DNA from: a virus
Virus record (IMG/VR): IMGVR_UViG_3300023174_003745
Span: 1 to 34,731 of that record
DNA length: 34,731 bases
Direction: 5' to 3' (one strand)
In this document: positions 7,577 through 14,480 of the stretch, one piece after another
How positions within the stretch are numbered: position 1 is the stretch's first letter
Layout of the letters: each line of letters opens with the position of its first letter
Notes under the pieces: model-generated
Told to the model about the DNA's origin: nothing
Databases searched by the model: none
Seen by the model: the letters and a program-made list of their open reading frames with translations, nothing else
Made by a program: the position numbers and the translations under genes

Positions 7577-7833
7577 GTTGGTCGCAATGGGAAACAGAAG
7601 TCTTACATATCCTAAACAACCCTGATGATGAGAACACGAGAATGGTGGCCACTGCCACAAACGCATATGGTGAAGAACTGCGTGCCGGCAATATCCGACC
7701 TGGCGAATACGCAGAGCTGTTGTTGGATCTACAACGCCAGATCACCATCACCGAAAACATGTCACAATTTGAAACCAAGCAAAGGTTAAATACAGCTATA
7801 ACTGCCTTGGTCACCTTGGCCTCAGCAGTATAA
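7573..7833 (+). CDS. Small helical hypothetical protein (86 aa)
   Basis: Starts by an ATGA overlap with the GNAT/ART gene. The 86 residues are almost entirely helix-forming, with no Cys, signal peptide or membrane segment, and contain YGEELRAGNIRPGEYAELLLDLQRQI, reminiscent of short phage proteins of unknown role. The last codons form part of a possible promoter for the holin operon. It could be a small internal or regulatory protein; I do not recognise it. Confidence 0.6.
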   Translation: MSWSQWETEVLHILNNPDDENTRMVATATNAYGEELRAGNIRPGEYAELLLDLQRQITITENMSQFETKQRLNTAITALVTLASAV

Positions 7834-7834
7834 T
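7807..7834 (+). promoter_or_regulatory. Putative sigma70-type promoter for the holin operon
   Basis: TTGGTC (7807-7812), 16 bases, then TATAAT (7829-7834), overlapping the end of the preceding gene. A second TATAAT lies at 7845-7850. The holin ribosome binding site AAAGGAG follows shortly after. The -35 is imperfect, so the exact start is uncertain. Confidence 0.4.
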
Positions 7835-7872
7835 AATAGTAGCATATAATAAAAATTATAAAAGGAGCAGAC

Positions 7873-8322
7873 ATGCCCGCCGAAGAAGTCAAAAGCGAAA
7901 GTGCTAAGAAAAACGAAGACTGGATGAATTCCAAATGGCGTCCAGCCATGGGTTGGATGTACATGGCTGTGTGCATGGCCGACTTTGTGTTGTTCCCAGT
8001 GTTGTGGAGTCTGGTACAGGTTATAGGTGGAGGACGTGTGGAAACACAATGGAGTCCAATCACACTACAAGGTGCCGGACTGTTCCACATGGCCATGGGT
8101 GCCATACTTGGTATCGCCGCATATGGTCGCACACAAGAAAAACTAAATGACAAGGCCGGAGTCACAGCACCGGCACCTAGTTTTGGCGCACCTGCTGCAC
8201 CTGCACCGGCCTTTGGAGCACCAGCTCCAGCTCCAGTGTTTGGAGCACCAGCTGCTAAACCAGCAGTTGCACCTGCACCTGCTTTTGGTGCACCAGTGCA
8301 ACCACCGCACCCAGAGATATAA
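7873..8322 (+). CDS. Holin, three-transmembrane type, with FGAP-repeat tail
   Basis: A 149-residue membrane protein. KWRPAMGWMYMAVCMADF, a second hydrophobic stretch through about residue 52, SPITLQGAGLFHMAMGAILGIAAYGRTQEK and its spacing match the 3-TM holin family known from gene transfer agents and many phages (WRP...FH..MG..LG...Y.R). It would permeabilise the inner membrane to release the GH19 endolysin encoded about 7 kb upstream. AAAGGAG stands 7 bases before the ATG. Odd feature: after residue 98 it carries an Ala/Pro-rich tail with four FGAP repeats, absent from short family members. The separation from endolysin and spanins is also unusual and may allow separate timing. Confidence 0.82.
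   Translation: MPAEEVKSESAKKNEDWMNSKWRPAMGWMYMAVCMADFVLFPVLWSLVQVIGGGRVETQWSPITLQGAGLFHMAMGAILGIAAYGRTQEKLNDKAGVTAPAPSFGAPAAPAPAFGAPAPAPVFGAPAAKPAVAPAPAFGAPVQPPHPEI
8167..8298 (+). repeat. FGAP-Ala/Pro tandem repeat in the holin C-terminus
   Basis: About 44 codons encode imperfect repeats of a unit like APAPxFGAPA (copies at SFGAP, AFGAP, VFGAP and AFGAP). At DNA level the copies share gca-cct/cca-gct runs but differ at many third positions, so this is an aged or selected protein repeat and not a fresh duplication. The likely product is an extended, flexible cytoplasmic tail. Confidence 0.75.
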
Positions 8323-8329
8323 GGAACCC

Positions 8330-8401
8330 ATGTTAGAAACTATTTTTTGGCTGATTTTTTTAGGATGTGTATGCTACATAGTCTGGCCAAGTAAACCATA
8401 A
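8330..8401 (+). CDS. Tiny membrane protein (23 aa)
   Basis: ATG 8330 follows AAGGA at good spacing and starts 8 bases after the holin stop. The 23-residue peptide MLETIFWLIFLGCVCYIVWP plus SKP is nearly all hydrophobic, so it should be a single membrane helix. Its position right after the holin suggests a small lysis-associated peptide, such as an antiholin or pinholin, but the sequence alone does not show this. Confidence 0.55.
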   Translation: MLETIFWLIFLGCVCYIVWPSKP

Positions 8402-8412
8402 GGAGACTCATC

Positions 8413-8532
8413 ATGTTAGACATCATATTTTGGATCGCAGTAGGAGCATTTGTAGGATGGAATTTCCCACAACCTTTTTGGGCTCGTGCTATACAGGCCA
8501 AGATCACCGCACTAATCAAGGATAAAAAATGA
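8413..8532 (+). CDS. Small membrane protein (39 aa)
   Basis: ATG 8413 is preceded by AAGGAGAC. The product has one hydrophobic helix (IIFWIAVGAFVGW) and an amphipathic basic end (ARAIQAKITALIKDKK). The stop overlaps the next start in ATGA. The first residues (MLDIIFWIAVG) resemble the preceding 23-residue peptide (MLETIFWLIFLG), so the two may be related. A membrane role in lysis control is possible; function not recognised. Confidence 0.6.
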   Translation: MLDIIFWIAVGAFVGWNFPQPFWARAIQAKITALIKDKK

Positions 8533-8720
8533 ACGCAATAATTAGAATCTGTTGGGCCACAGTGATCGCTGTTGGTCTGATCACAGTTGCCAATGCTGCT
8601 GGCGAAACCAAACGTGTTTGCAAAACTGATGAAAAGACCAAGAAAGAAGTGTGCAAGGATATCAAAGTTCATAAAAAGCTCGAAGGCACACCTGTGCCTG
8701 ACAAATCAGCCAAGAAATAA
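8529..8720 (+). CDS. Small exported Lys-rich protein
   Basis: A 63-residue protein with a standard signal peptide (MNAIIRICWATVIAVGLITVANA, cleavage expected after ANA). The mature portion of about 40 residues is rich in Lys and has two Cys 13 residues apart (VCKTDEKTKKEVCKD), which could form a disulfide in the periplasm. It overlaps the preceding small membrane protein gene and closes the holin operon. No family recognised. Confidence 0.65.
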   Translation: MNAIIRICWATVIAVGLITVANAAGETKRVCKTDEKTKKEVCKDIKVHKKLEGTPVPDKSAKK

Positions 8721-8749
8721 TTGCATTTGAGATCTGCAGACAGTATAAT
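8721..8749 (+). promoter_or_regulatory. Strong sigma70-type promoter of the dnaJ-like gene
   Basis: TTGCAT (8721-8726), a 17-base spacer and a perfect TATAAT (8744-8749). The predicted start is near 8756, about 20 bases before the DnaJ ATG. It is nearly the same design as the promoter at 9569-9597. This looks like a promoter used by the host RNA polymerase, in contrast to the TAAATA boxes elsewhere. Confidence 0.75.
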
Positions 8750-8764
8750 TACAGTGCTGTCTGC
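8736..8764. promoter_or_regulatory. Perfect inverted repeat around the dnaJ -10 box (operator or terminator)
   Basis: GCAGACAG (8736-8743), 13 bases, CTGTCTGC (8757-8764). The -10 hexamer lies exactly in the loop, so a dimeric repressor bound here would block the promoter. Alternatively the 8-bp stem followed by CATTTCTTTCT could end transcription of the holin operon; the broken T run and long loop make that weaker. Both uses could coexist. Confidence 0.6.
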
Positions 8765-8775
8765 CATTTCTTTCT

Positions 8776-9555
8776 ATGCAAAATCCATATCAAACTCTAG
8801 GCGTTGAACGCAACGCACCAGCCGATGAAATAAAACGGGCCTATCGCAAGCTAGCCAGTCAGCATCATCCCGACAAGGGCGGAGACAAAACACGCTTCCA
8901 AGAAATCCAACAGGCCTATGACACCTTGAGTGATGCCAACCGGCGTGCGGCCTATGACAATCCACAACCGCAGGGATTTGGATTTCAGGCCAATGGTCCA
9001 TTTGATTTCCAAACCATATTTGATGTGTTTGGTGCCAGATTTCAACAACCACATCAACAACGTGTACAACAGGCCCGAATGACCTTGTGGATCACTCTAC
9101 AGGACGTGGCTCAGGGAGGTAGGAAAACCATCAGTGTTGGTTCCAGTCAAGGCACTGTCACAGTAGAAATAGAAATACCACTGGGCATAGAAGATGGCAA
9201 CACTGTGCAATATCCCAAAACTGGTCCCATGGGCATGGATCTCTTGATCTCTTTTAGAATACATCCAAATCCCCGATGGGAAAGAAACGGCCCAAATCTT
9301 ACCACCGAGCAGACCGTGAGCATATGGGATCTAGTGCTGGGTGCAGAAATACAGGTGCGTGATATATTGGGCACAACTTTGAGTCTGACCATACCACCTA
9401 GGACTCAACCCGGCACTACCTTTAGATTACGAGGACGTGGACTGCAACAGAGATCCGGAACTACCGGAGACCTGTTTGTGCAAGTGCAAGCCATTATACC
9501 CAATCACATACCCGAAAACTTGATCGATGCCATTGTTCAAACACGCAATCAATAA
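8776..9555 (+). CDS. DnaJ/CbpA-type Hsp40 co-chaperone (type B)
   Basis: A 259-residue J-protein. The J domain spans about 1-65 with the HPD motif at 31-33 that stimulates DnaK ATPase. A short Gly/Phe linker follows (GFGFQANGPFDF), then two beta-rich client-binding domains (about 98-250) with GIEDGNTVQYP and LRGRGL as in CbpA/DnaJ. The zinc-finger region of canonical DnaJ is missing, so it is a type B member slightly shorter than CbpA (about 306). It likely redirects the host DnaK toward phage proteins or assembly. The ATG has no Shine-Dalgarno sequence (TTTCTTTCT precedes it) but has its own strong promoter. It is paired with a ClpA gene just downstream. Confidence 0.92.
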   Translation: MQNPYQTLGVERNAPADEIKRAYRKLASQHHPDKGGDKTRFQEIQQAYDTLSDANRRAAYDNPQPQGFGFQANGPFDFQTIFDVFGARFQQPHQQRVQQARMTLWITLQDVAQGGRKTISVGSSQGTVTVEIEIPLGIEDGNTVQYPKTGPMGMDLLISFRIHPNPRWERNGPNLTTEQTVSIWDLVLGAEIQVRDILGTTLSLTIPPRTQPGTTFRLRGRGLQQRSGTTGDLFVQVQAIIPNHIPENLIDAIVQTRNQ

Positions 9556-9568
9556 GTATTCATATTGA

Positions 9569-9597
9569 TTGCAAAATTCGTCAATATATATTATAAT
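9569..9597 (+). promoter_or_regulatory. Sigma70-type promoter of the clpA-like gene
   Basis: TTGCAA (9569-9574), 17-base spacer, TATAAT (9592-9597), within an AT-rich stretch between dnaJ and clpA. The AAGGAA ribosome binding site (about 9621-9626) follows before ATG 9631. A 5' leader of about 27 bases is predicted. Confidence 0.7.
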
Positions 9598-9630
9598 AAA
9601 GCATTGGGATAGATATACTACAAGGAATCC

Positions 9631-11889
9631 ATGCAAAACAATCCAGAAATCGAGCAAATAGTAGACCATGCGGTAAAACTGGCACGTGACAGCCGGCACG
9701 AATATGTGTTGACTGAACATGTGTTGTTGAGCCTGGTGCGTCATGAGCCTTTCCGTCGAGTCTTGGAAAAATTTGGTGTGGAAGTTGGTCGCATGGATCA
9801 AGAACTGGATGCTTATCTACAGAGTATGTCTGCTTTGATCACAGACAAAGATGTGCAACCCAAAAAGACCAATGCCCTAGAGCGTGTGTTCAATCGCGCA
9901 CTGACACAGGTTCTGTTCACGGGTCGCAGAACTATCTCAACCTTGGACCTATACCTGGCCATGATGAGTGAGAACAACAGTCATGCACACTATTACCTGC
10001 TCAAGTATGGCGTTAAGAAAGCCGAATTTGTAGAATTCTATCAAACAAACTATCGTCAAAGCGACGTCAAGCTCACTGACCAGCAGGCCACAGAAATATT
10101 AAGTGAACACTGCACCAATCTCACTGAACTGGCACAGCAAGATCGACTGGAACCCATGATCGGTCGTAGTGGCGAGCTGGCGGAAATGATCACTGTGTTG
10201 GCCCGCAAGTTCAAGGCCAATGTGCTCATGGTTGGAGATCCCGGTGTGGGCAAGACAGCCATAGCAGAAGGCCTAGCACAAGAAATCACTGCAGGTCGGG
10301 TTCCGGAATTTTTAAAAGGTTCTGAACTCTGGAGCCTGGAGGTAGGCAGTTTGTTGGCCGGATCTAAATATCGCGGCGAGTTTGAAGAAAAATTCAAATC
10401 AGTGATCACGGCCTTGGAAACCAAGAAAAACTGTATCTTGTTCATTGACGAAGCTCACACCATCAAGGGTGCCGGCTCAAGCAGCCAAAGCACCTTGGAC
10501 ATGGCCAACATGTTAAAACCGGCCATAACCAAGGGCAATCTCAAAGTTGTAGCATCGACCACCTGGGAAGAATACTACGAAAGTTTTGAAAAAGATCGCG
10601 CACTCATGCGGCGCTTCCATAGAGTCAGCATCGACGAGCCTGGCCACGAAACCACCGAACAAATTTTGATTGGACTAAGTCCGAGATTAGAATCATTTCA
10701 CAATGTTTTAATTGACACCGATGCTATCACAGCCGCTGTGGAATTATCAGGACGTTACATTCATGATCGCAAAAATCCCGACAAGAGCATAGACTTGCTG
10801 GATGGAGCCTGTGCCCGTGAACGGGTCAAGGACGCTGGCACTGTAACAGTAAACAAACAGATGATCATGGCACAACTCAGCAAAATAACCGATGTGCCCT
10901 TGGATCGATTAGAAAATGAACGATCAGCCAAGATTGTTGAACTAGACAGCAACATCAAACAACGTTTGTATGGCCAAGATGAAGCCGTAGACCGTGTGTT
11001 AGAACGTGTGTATATCAACTTCTCAGGAATAGGCAATCAAAAAAGGCCCATTGCCAGTTTCCTGTTCCTGGGTCCCACTGGCACAGGAAAAACCGAATTG
11101 GCCAAGTTGTTGTGTGAATACTTGGATATGAAGTTGTTGAAATATGACATGAGCGAATATCAAGAGCGCCACACAGTGTCGGGATTGATTGGAGCACCTC
11201 CGGGCTATGTGGGCTTTGAAGATGGAAATCTAGGCGGCGGTAAGTTGATCAGTGATATCAGCAAACATCCCTTCAGCATCATATTGTTTGACGAAATTGA
11301 AAAAGCACATCCGGATGTGATCAACATCATGTTGCAGATGTTGGACGAAGCCAGAATCACGTCCAGCAATGGCAAGACTGTGGATCTCAAGAACTCGATC
11401 ATAATCATGACGTCAAATCTGGGTGCCCGAGACAACGAAAGCAACAACATTGGATTTTCAACCAGCCTAGAACGCTCAGGCGAAGAAGATCGTGCCATGA
11501 AGGAATTTTTCAAACCCGAACTGCGCAATCGTATAGATCAGGTCTGCAAGTTCAAGAAATTGGACACCTTGGCTGTGAAAAAAGTTGTGGTCAAATTCAT
11601 TGACGAACTCAAAGACAGTTTGTTGAACAAAAATATACGACTCAACTTGACCGAACCTGTGATTGATATGTTGGCCGACAAAGGCTATGACAGCAAAATG
11701 GGCGCCAGACCTTTGGGCCGCAAAATCGACGAGTTGATTCGTGTGCCTCTAAGCAAACGCATCTTGTTTGATCGCCTGGAAAACTGTGCCATCACGGCAG
11801 ACCTGGTCAACGAGCAAGTAGTGTTTACCATTGACACTCCTGCATCCACTCCAGTGGTAGATGCTGATGGATACATAGTGCTTGACTAG
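9631..11889 (+). CDS. clpA: ClpA-type AAA+ unfoldase
   Basis: A 752-residue Clp ATPase with the N-terminal Clp repeat domain (about 1-145) and two AAA+ modules. Module 1 has Walker A GDPGVGKT (202-209) and Walker B ILFIDEAH (near 270). Module 2 has GPTGTGKT (481-488) and ILFDEIEKAH (from 551). No long coiled-coil M domain separates them, so it is ClpA-like and not ClpB. The tripeptide IGF at 607-609 sits where E. coli ClpA has IGL (617-619), the loop that docks ClpP. An active ATP-driven unfoldase that may use host ClpP is therefore likely. No clpP gene lies in the window. It has its own promoter and a good ribosome binding site, and follows the DnaJ gene by 75 bases. Confidence 0.93.
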   Translation: MQNNPEIEQIVDHAVKLARDSRHEYVLTEHVLLSLVRHEPFRRVLEKFGVEVGRMDQELDAYLQSMSALITDKDVQPKKTNALERVFNRALTQVLFTGRRTISTLDLYLAMMSENNSHAHYYLLKYGVKKAEFVEFYQTNYRQSDVKLTDQQATEILSEHCTNLTELAQQDRLEPMIGRSGELAEMITVLARKFKANVLMVGDPGVGKTAIAEGLAQEITAGRVPEFLKGSELWSLEVGSLLAGSKYRGEFEEKFKSVITALETKKNCILFIDEAHTIKGAGSSSQSTLDMANMLKPAITKGNLKVVASTTWEEYYESFEKDRALMRRFHRVSIDEPGHETTEQILIGLSPRLESFHNVLIDTDAITAAVELSGRYIHDRKNPDKSIDLLDGACARERVKDAGTVTVNKQMIMAQLSKITDVPLDRLENERSAKIVELDSNIKQRLYGQDEAVDRVLERVYINFSGIGNQKRPIASFLFLGPTGTGKTELAKLLCEYLDMKLLKYDMSEYQERHTVSGLIGAPPGYVGFEDGNLGGGKLISDISKHPFSIILFDEIEKAHPDVINIMLQMLDEARITSSNGKTVDLKNSIIIMTSNLGARDNESNNIGFSTSLERSGEEDRAMKEFFKPELRNRIDQVCKFKKLDTLAVKKVVVKFIDELKDSLLNKNIRLNLTEPVIDMLADKGYDSKMGARPLGRKIDELIRVPLSKRILFDRLENCAITADLVNEQVVFTIDTPASTPVVDADGYIVLD

Positions 11890-11890
11890 T

Positions 11891-12595
11891 GTGACCGTAG
11901 AATTCAAACCTGTAGTAAAAGATCGCCTGTTCTACGATCGATTCACGTATTGCATAGGATTCCAATTGGACGAGGTAAGTTGCCTGCGAGAACTAAGTCA
12001 TGAAAACATCGACGAATTTATACGACGCCGTCAAATCTGGAGAGAAATCTCACAGCAACGATGGGGCAATGGGAAACAGGTTCCTAAAAACAGCATCCTG
12101 GTAGGACGGCGTTGGAAAGAAATCACTGCTAACACTATAAAAAATTTACACGATTTGGCCAACCTGTTGTTGATCAGCAACACCGATTATAAATTGGTAG
12201 TCAGTGTAGATCAAGGCTGGGTTTATACCAATGATTTGTACTTGATTGACCAAATTGATCAGATGACTGCTCTAAAGTATAAACATTACAGCAAAGCCAA
12301 AATTGATCGACCCAAAAATACCATCAGATTAAAAAATTCCAAATATCAATATCGTGGATATTTTAGAGTCACTAAACTGCAGATTGAACAAAAAAATCAA
12401 TTGACAAAATTTTTGGAAACTCAAAAAATTAGCGTAAGACTCAGTCCTGCACTGCAACTATGGCTGCGGCAGAATTTCAACCGAACACAGGATTATTTTT
12501 TTGTAGATTATGATAATCCGCAGTGGTTGACCATGCTGGGACTAGTTGCCCCGGGTCTAATAAGAAAAACTGTGCAGATAATCCCGGCTAAATAA
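11891..12595 (+). CDS. Hypothetical protein (about 235 aa)
   Basis: A basic protein of about 235 residues whose frame follows the clpA stop by one base. GTG 11891 is the most natural start; an in-frame TTG at 11882 overlapping clpA is the alternative, and there is no clear ribosome binding site. The base composition is more AT-rich than the neighbours near the 3' half, with many Lys/Asn/Ile codons. Motifs such as ENIDEFIRRRQIWREI and YQYRGYFRVTKL suggest a compact alpha/beta protein. The visible YRGYFR strand plus Lys/Arg content could fit nucleic-acid binding, but I do not recognise a family. Confidence 0.6.
   Translation: MTVEFKPVVKDRLFYDRFTYCIGFQLDEVSCLRELSHENIDEFIRRRQIWREISQQRWGNGKQVPKNSILVGRRWKEITANTIKNLHDLANLLLISNTDYKLVVSVDQGWVYTNDLYLIDQIDQMTALKYKHYSKAKIDRPKNTIRLKNSKYQYRGYFRVTKLQIEQKNQLTKFLETQKISVRLSPALQLWLRQNFNRTQDYFFVDYDNPQWLTMLGLVAPGLIRKTVQIIPAK
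12589..12594 (+). promoter_or_regulatory. TAAATA box 7 bases before the 54-aa gene
   Basis: GCTAAATAATAC overlaps the stop codon of the previous gene and lies 7 bases before ATG 12602, which has no Shine-Dalgarno sequence. T4-type spacing puts the transcript start within three bases of the ATG. Part of the set described at 4207 and 13573. Confidence 0.45.
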
Positions 12596-12601
12596 TACAC
12601 T

Positions 12602-12766
12602 ATGGCAAAAATCAACGAACAAACTTTGGTAATCACGGTCAGCCAGTTGGTCAAGGATGACGCACCCACTCAAGCCCTTCTCAGCGAGGAAGTTGTAGCA
12701 CAACTCGAAGCGGTAGTAGGCGAGTTAGCCGGCGCAGGAACCTTGGTTGAGATCAAACAAGCATGA
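12602..12766 (+). CDS. Small acidic hypothetical protein (54 aa)
   Basis: A 54-residue frame from ATG 12602 to TGA 12764-12766, overlapping the next start (ATGA). The product is acidic and helical (LLSEEVVAQLEAVVGELAGAGTLVEIKQA), without Cys or membrane segments. Its tight coupling to the next gene and the late-type box in front suggest a small virion or assembly protein, possibly a chaperone. No family recognised. Confidence 0.6.
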   Translation: MAKINEQTLVITVSQLVKDDAPTQALLSEEVVAQLEAVVGELAGAGTLVEIKQA

Positions 12767-13131
12767 CCGCGTACAGCACACAAACCATGGTCACAGACGT
12801 GACCTATGGCACGCCTTCAGGCAACTATGATGGCAGCAGCCAAGACTGGTATAGTGATGCTGTGCCAGCAGCCAACTACTATGGTGGACAAGGCAGTCTG
12901 CAAACTATAATCTATAGACTACAGGATTTTGTGGGAGTGATCACGATCCAAGCCACACTAAATGATCAAAAAGAATCAGCCCCATGGTTCGAAGTGGCCA
13001 CTTACGGTGACGGCAGTACCGTGGAAACTGGCACTATTCCTGTCAATGTGGTAGGCAATTTTACCTGGTTGCGAGCACATATTACAGGCTTCGATGCTGG
13101 TACCATACAGACAATCTCAGCAAGTTATTAA
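12763..13131 (+). CDS. Probable virion structural protein (122 aa)
   Basis: A 122-residue protein rich in Tyr, Thr, Gly and Ser, with alternating beta-strand patterns (VGVITIQATLN, PWFEVATYGDG, VVGNFTWLRAHITGF, TISASY). This is typical of small beta-sandwich proteins in marine T4-like phages, where they accompany neck, whisker or tail-fibre genes. It overlaps neighbours at both ends and lies in a unit starting with a late-type box. A structural role is inferred from composition and context. Confidence 0.6.
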   Translation: MTAYSTQTMVTDVTYGTPSGNYDGSSQDWYSDAVPAANYYGGQGSLQTIIYRLQDFVGVITIQATLNDQKESAPWFEVATYGDGSTVETGTIPVNVVGNFTWLRAHITGFDAGTIQTISASY

Positions 13132-13568
13132 TGACCAATACAGTTAAAATTGCATTCCATCTTGAACCCACTGATCCTGATGTGGCCTTGGGATTTGAAG
13201 CCTGGATAGATGACAACAAATTTTTTGACACCGATCATGTTAAGACTGCTCAGGACATCAGCGTAGATATTGCTGACACAGAGGCTGACCACAAACTACG
13301 ATTTGTACTGAAAAACAAAACATCAGCCCATACACAACACAATTCTGAAGGAGAATTGATCAAGGATGCTAGGCTTATCATTACTAAAGTGACCTTTGAT
13401 GAAATTGATTTGAATTACCTGGTAACCGAGCACAGCGTTTATGAGCACGATTTCAACGGCTCTAGATCACCGACACAAGAAAAATTTTACAGCATCATGG
13501 GTTGTAATGGCACTGTTACCTTGGATTTTTCAACGCCCACATACATGTGGTTGCTTGAAAACATGTAG
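13131..13568 (+). CDS. Beta-rich structural-type protein (145 aa)
   Basis: The ATG shares a base with the previous stop (TAATG). The 145-residue product has the strand order of calcium-binding or carbohydrate-binding beta sandwiches: VKIAFHLEP, FEAWIDDNKFFDT, a hydrophobic strand KLRFVLKNK, and LIITKVTFDEIDL near the middle, ending in a Trp-containing strand. A 95-residue protein at 24326-24613 has a similar order (YRVYVNDELFAE, YQLRWELV, LLVNNVHVDYG), so the two may be distant relatives. A tail or neck component that binds sugars is possible but unproven. Confidence 0.6.
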   Translation: MTNTVKIAFHLEPTDPDVALGFEAWIDDNKFFDTDHVKTAQDISVDIADTEADHKLRFVLKNKTSAHTQHNSEGELIKDARLIITKVTFDEIDLNYLVTEHSVYEHDFNGSRSPTQEKFYSIMGCNGTVTLDFSTPTYMWLLENM

Positions 13569-13572
13569 TCCA

Positions 13573-13578
13573 TAAATA
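13573..13578 (+). promoter_or_regulatory. ATAAATA late-promoter-like box before the nucleotidyltransferase
   Basis: ATAAATAT is the closest match in the window to T4 TATAAATA (7 of 8 bases). It ends 7 bases before ATG 13586, and no Shine-Dalgarno sequence is present. The predicted transcript starts within a few bases of the ATG. Confidence 0.55.
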
Positions 13579-13585
13579 TATTACA

Positions 13586-14431
13586 ATGAACTATCTTGTA
13601 ATATATCCCGGCAGATTCCACCCGTTCCATCTAGGACACAAGGCCAGCTACGATTGGCTGACCCAACAGTTTGGAGAAAATGCGGTCTACATAGTCAGCA
13701 GCGACAAGCAAAATGACGAAGACAGTCCCTTTAGGTATGAGGACAAGGTAAAAATGGTCACCAAGTTGGGTGTGCCAGCTGGACGCATCAAGAAGGTAAA
13801 AAATCCCTATCAGGCCACAGAAATCACCAAGGCCTTGTCAGATGAAGAAAAGGCCAACACAGTGCTGGTATTTGCTGTCAGCGCCAAAGATGCCCAACGT
13901 TTTGATTATCGGCCCAAAGCCGACGGTTCTCCTTCTTATCTACAACCTCTGCCTGATAATGAAAAAGGCATGAAACCAATGACCCAGCATGGATATGTTA
14001 TCATAACTCCCACAGTGAACTTCCGAGTACAAGGGGCAGATGCCAACAGCGCCAGCCAGATACGCAAACTTTATACAGCGGGCAATGACAATGATCGAGA
14101 TCAGATCATTGTAGATTTATACGGTGCCGCTGATCCAGAACTAAAGGCTATTTTTGACAAACAACTAGGAGTCAATGCTCCACAAGAAGGCATCATCTAC
14201 GGGCAAGAACGCATATATGCCGGTGACAATCCAGTCAATATCATGCGCGAAGAACGCTTGGCCTGCCTGCGTGAAAGCATAATTTTCCTGCAGGATCGCA
14301 TCCGTCAACTCAGAGATGGCCTGGACTACATTGATGAAAAATGGAGTCGCAAGTACAAACGCAGTATCAATTGTGCCAGGCCCCGAGGATTCAGCCAAAA
14401 GGCACACTGCGCAGGTCGCAAGAAAAAATAA
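13586..14431 (+). CDS. HxGH nucleotidyltransferase with a C-terminal two-Cys basic module
   Basis: A 281-residue protein. The N-terminal domain is a cytidylyl/adenylyl transferase: YPGRFHPFHLGH (7-18) holds the HxGH nucleotide-binding motif, and NSASQIRKLY is the ISxTxxR counterpart. It probably joins a nucleotide to a small phosphorylated substrate (NMN, a sugar or a choline-like phosphate). After a coiled helix, YIDE (Glu251) is followed by a basic 30-residue tail with two Cys (KWSRKYKRSINC, GFSQKAHC) ending GRKKK. IDE before Lys252 fits a T4-type prohead protease site, so the tail may be released in the capsid. The start lacks a ribosome binding site but has a late-type box. Confidence 0.8.
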   Translation: MNYLVIYPGRFHPFHLGHKASYDWLTQQFGENAVYIVSSDKQNDEDSPFRYEDKVKMVTKLGVPAGRIKKVKNPYQATEITKALSDEEKANTVLVFAVSAKDAQRFDYRPKADGSPSYLQPLPDNEKGMKPMTQHGYVIITPTVNFRVQGADANSASQIRKLYTAGNDNDRDQIIVDLYGAADPELKAIFDKQLGVNAPQEGIIYGQERIYAGDNPVNIMREERLACLRESIIFLQDRIRQLRDGLDYIDEKWSRKYKRSINCARPRGFSQKAHCAGRKKK

Positions 14432-14438
14432 CAGCCTG

Positions 14439-14472
14439 TATAATTCCTAGTAAATATCACACAATTTACTAG
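14439..14472 (+). promoter_or_regulatory. TATAAT plus TAAATA boxes with a perfect 9-bp palindrome before the glycosyltransferase
   Basis: TATAAT lies at 14439-14444. It is followed by CTAGTAAAT (14447-14455), 8 bases, ATTTACTAG (14464-14472). The left arm holds the late-type TAAATA (14451-14456), and the right arm touches the AGAGGA ribosome binding site. The element could be an operator for overlapping early and late promoters. If transcribed from the TATAAT box, it would form a hairpin next to the ribosome binding site. The late-type start would fall near 14462, giving a 19-base leader. Confidence 0.5.
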
Positions 14473-14480
14473 AGGAACTC

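Noticed and set aside
7503-8165. 220-codon minus-strand open frame
   Set aside because: It lies opposite three well-supported + strand genes (GNAT/ART end, 86-aa protein, holin), spans their promoter and ribosome binding site, and its protein shows no family motifs.
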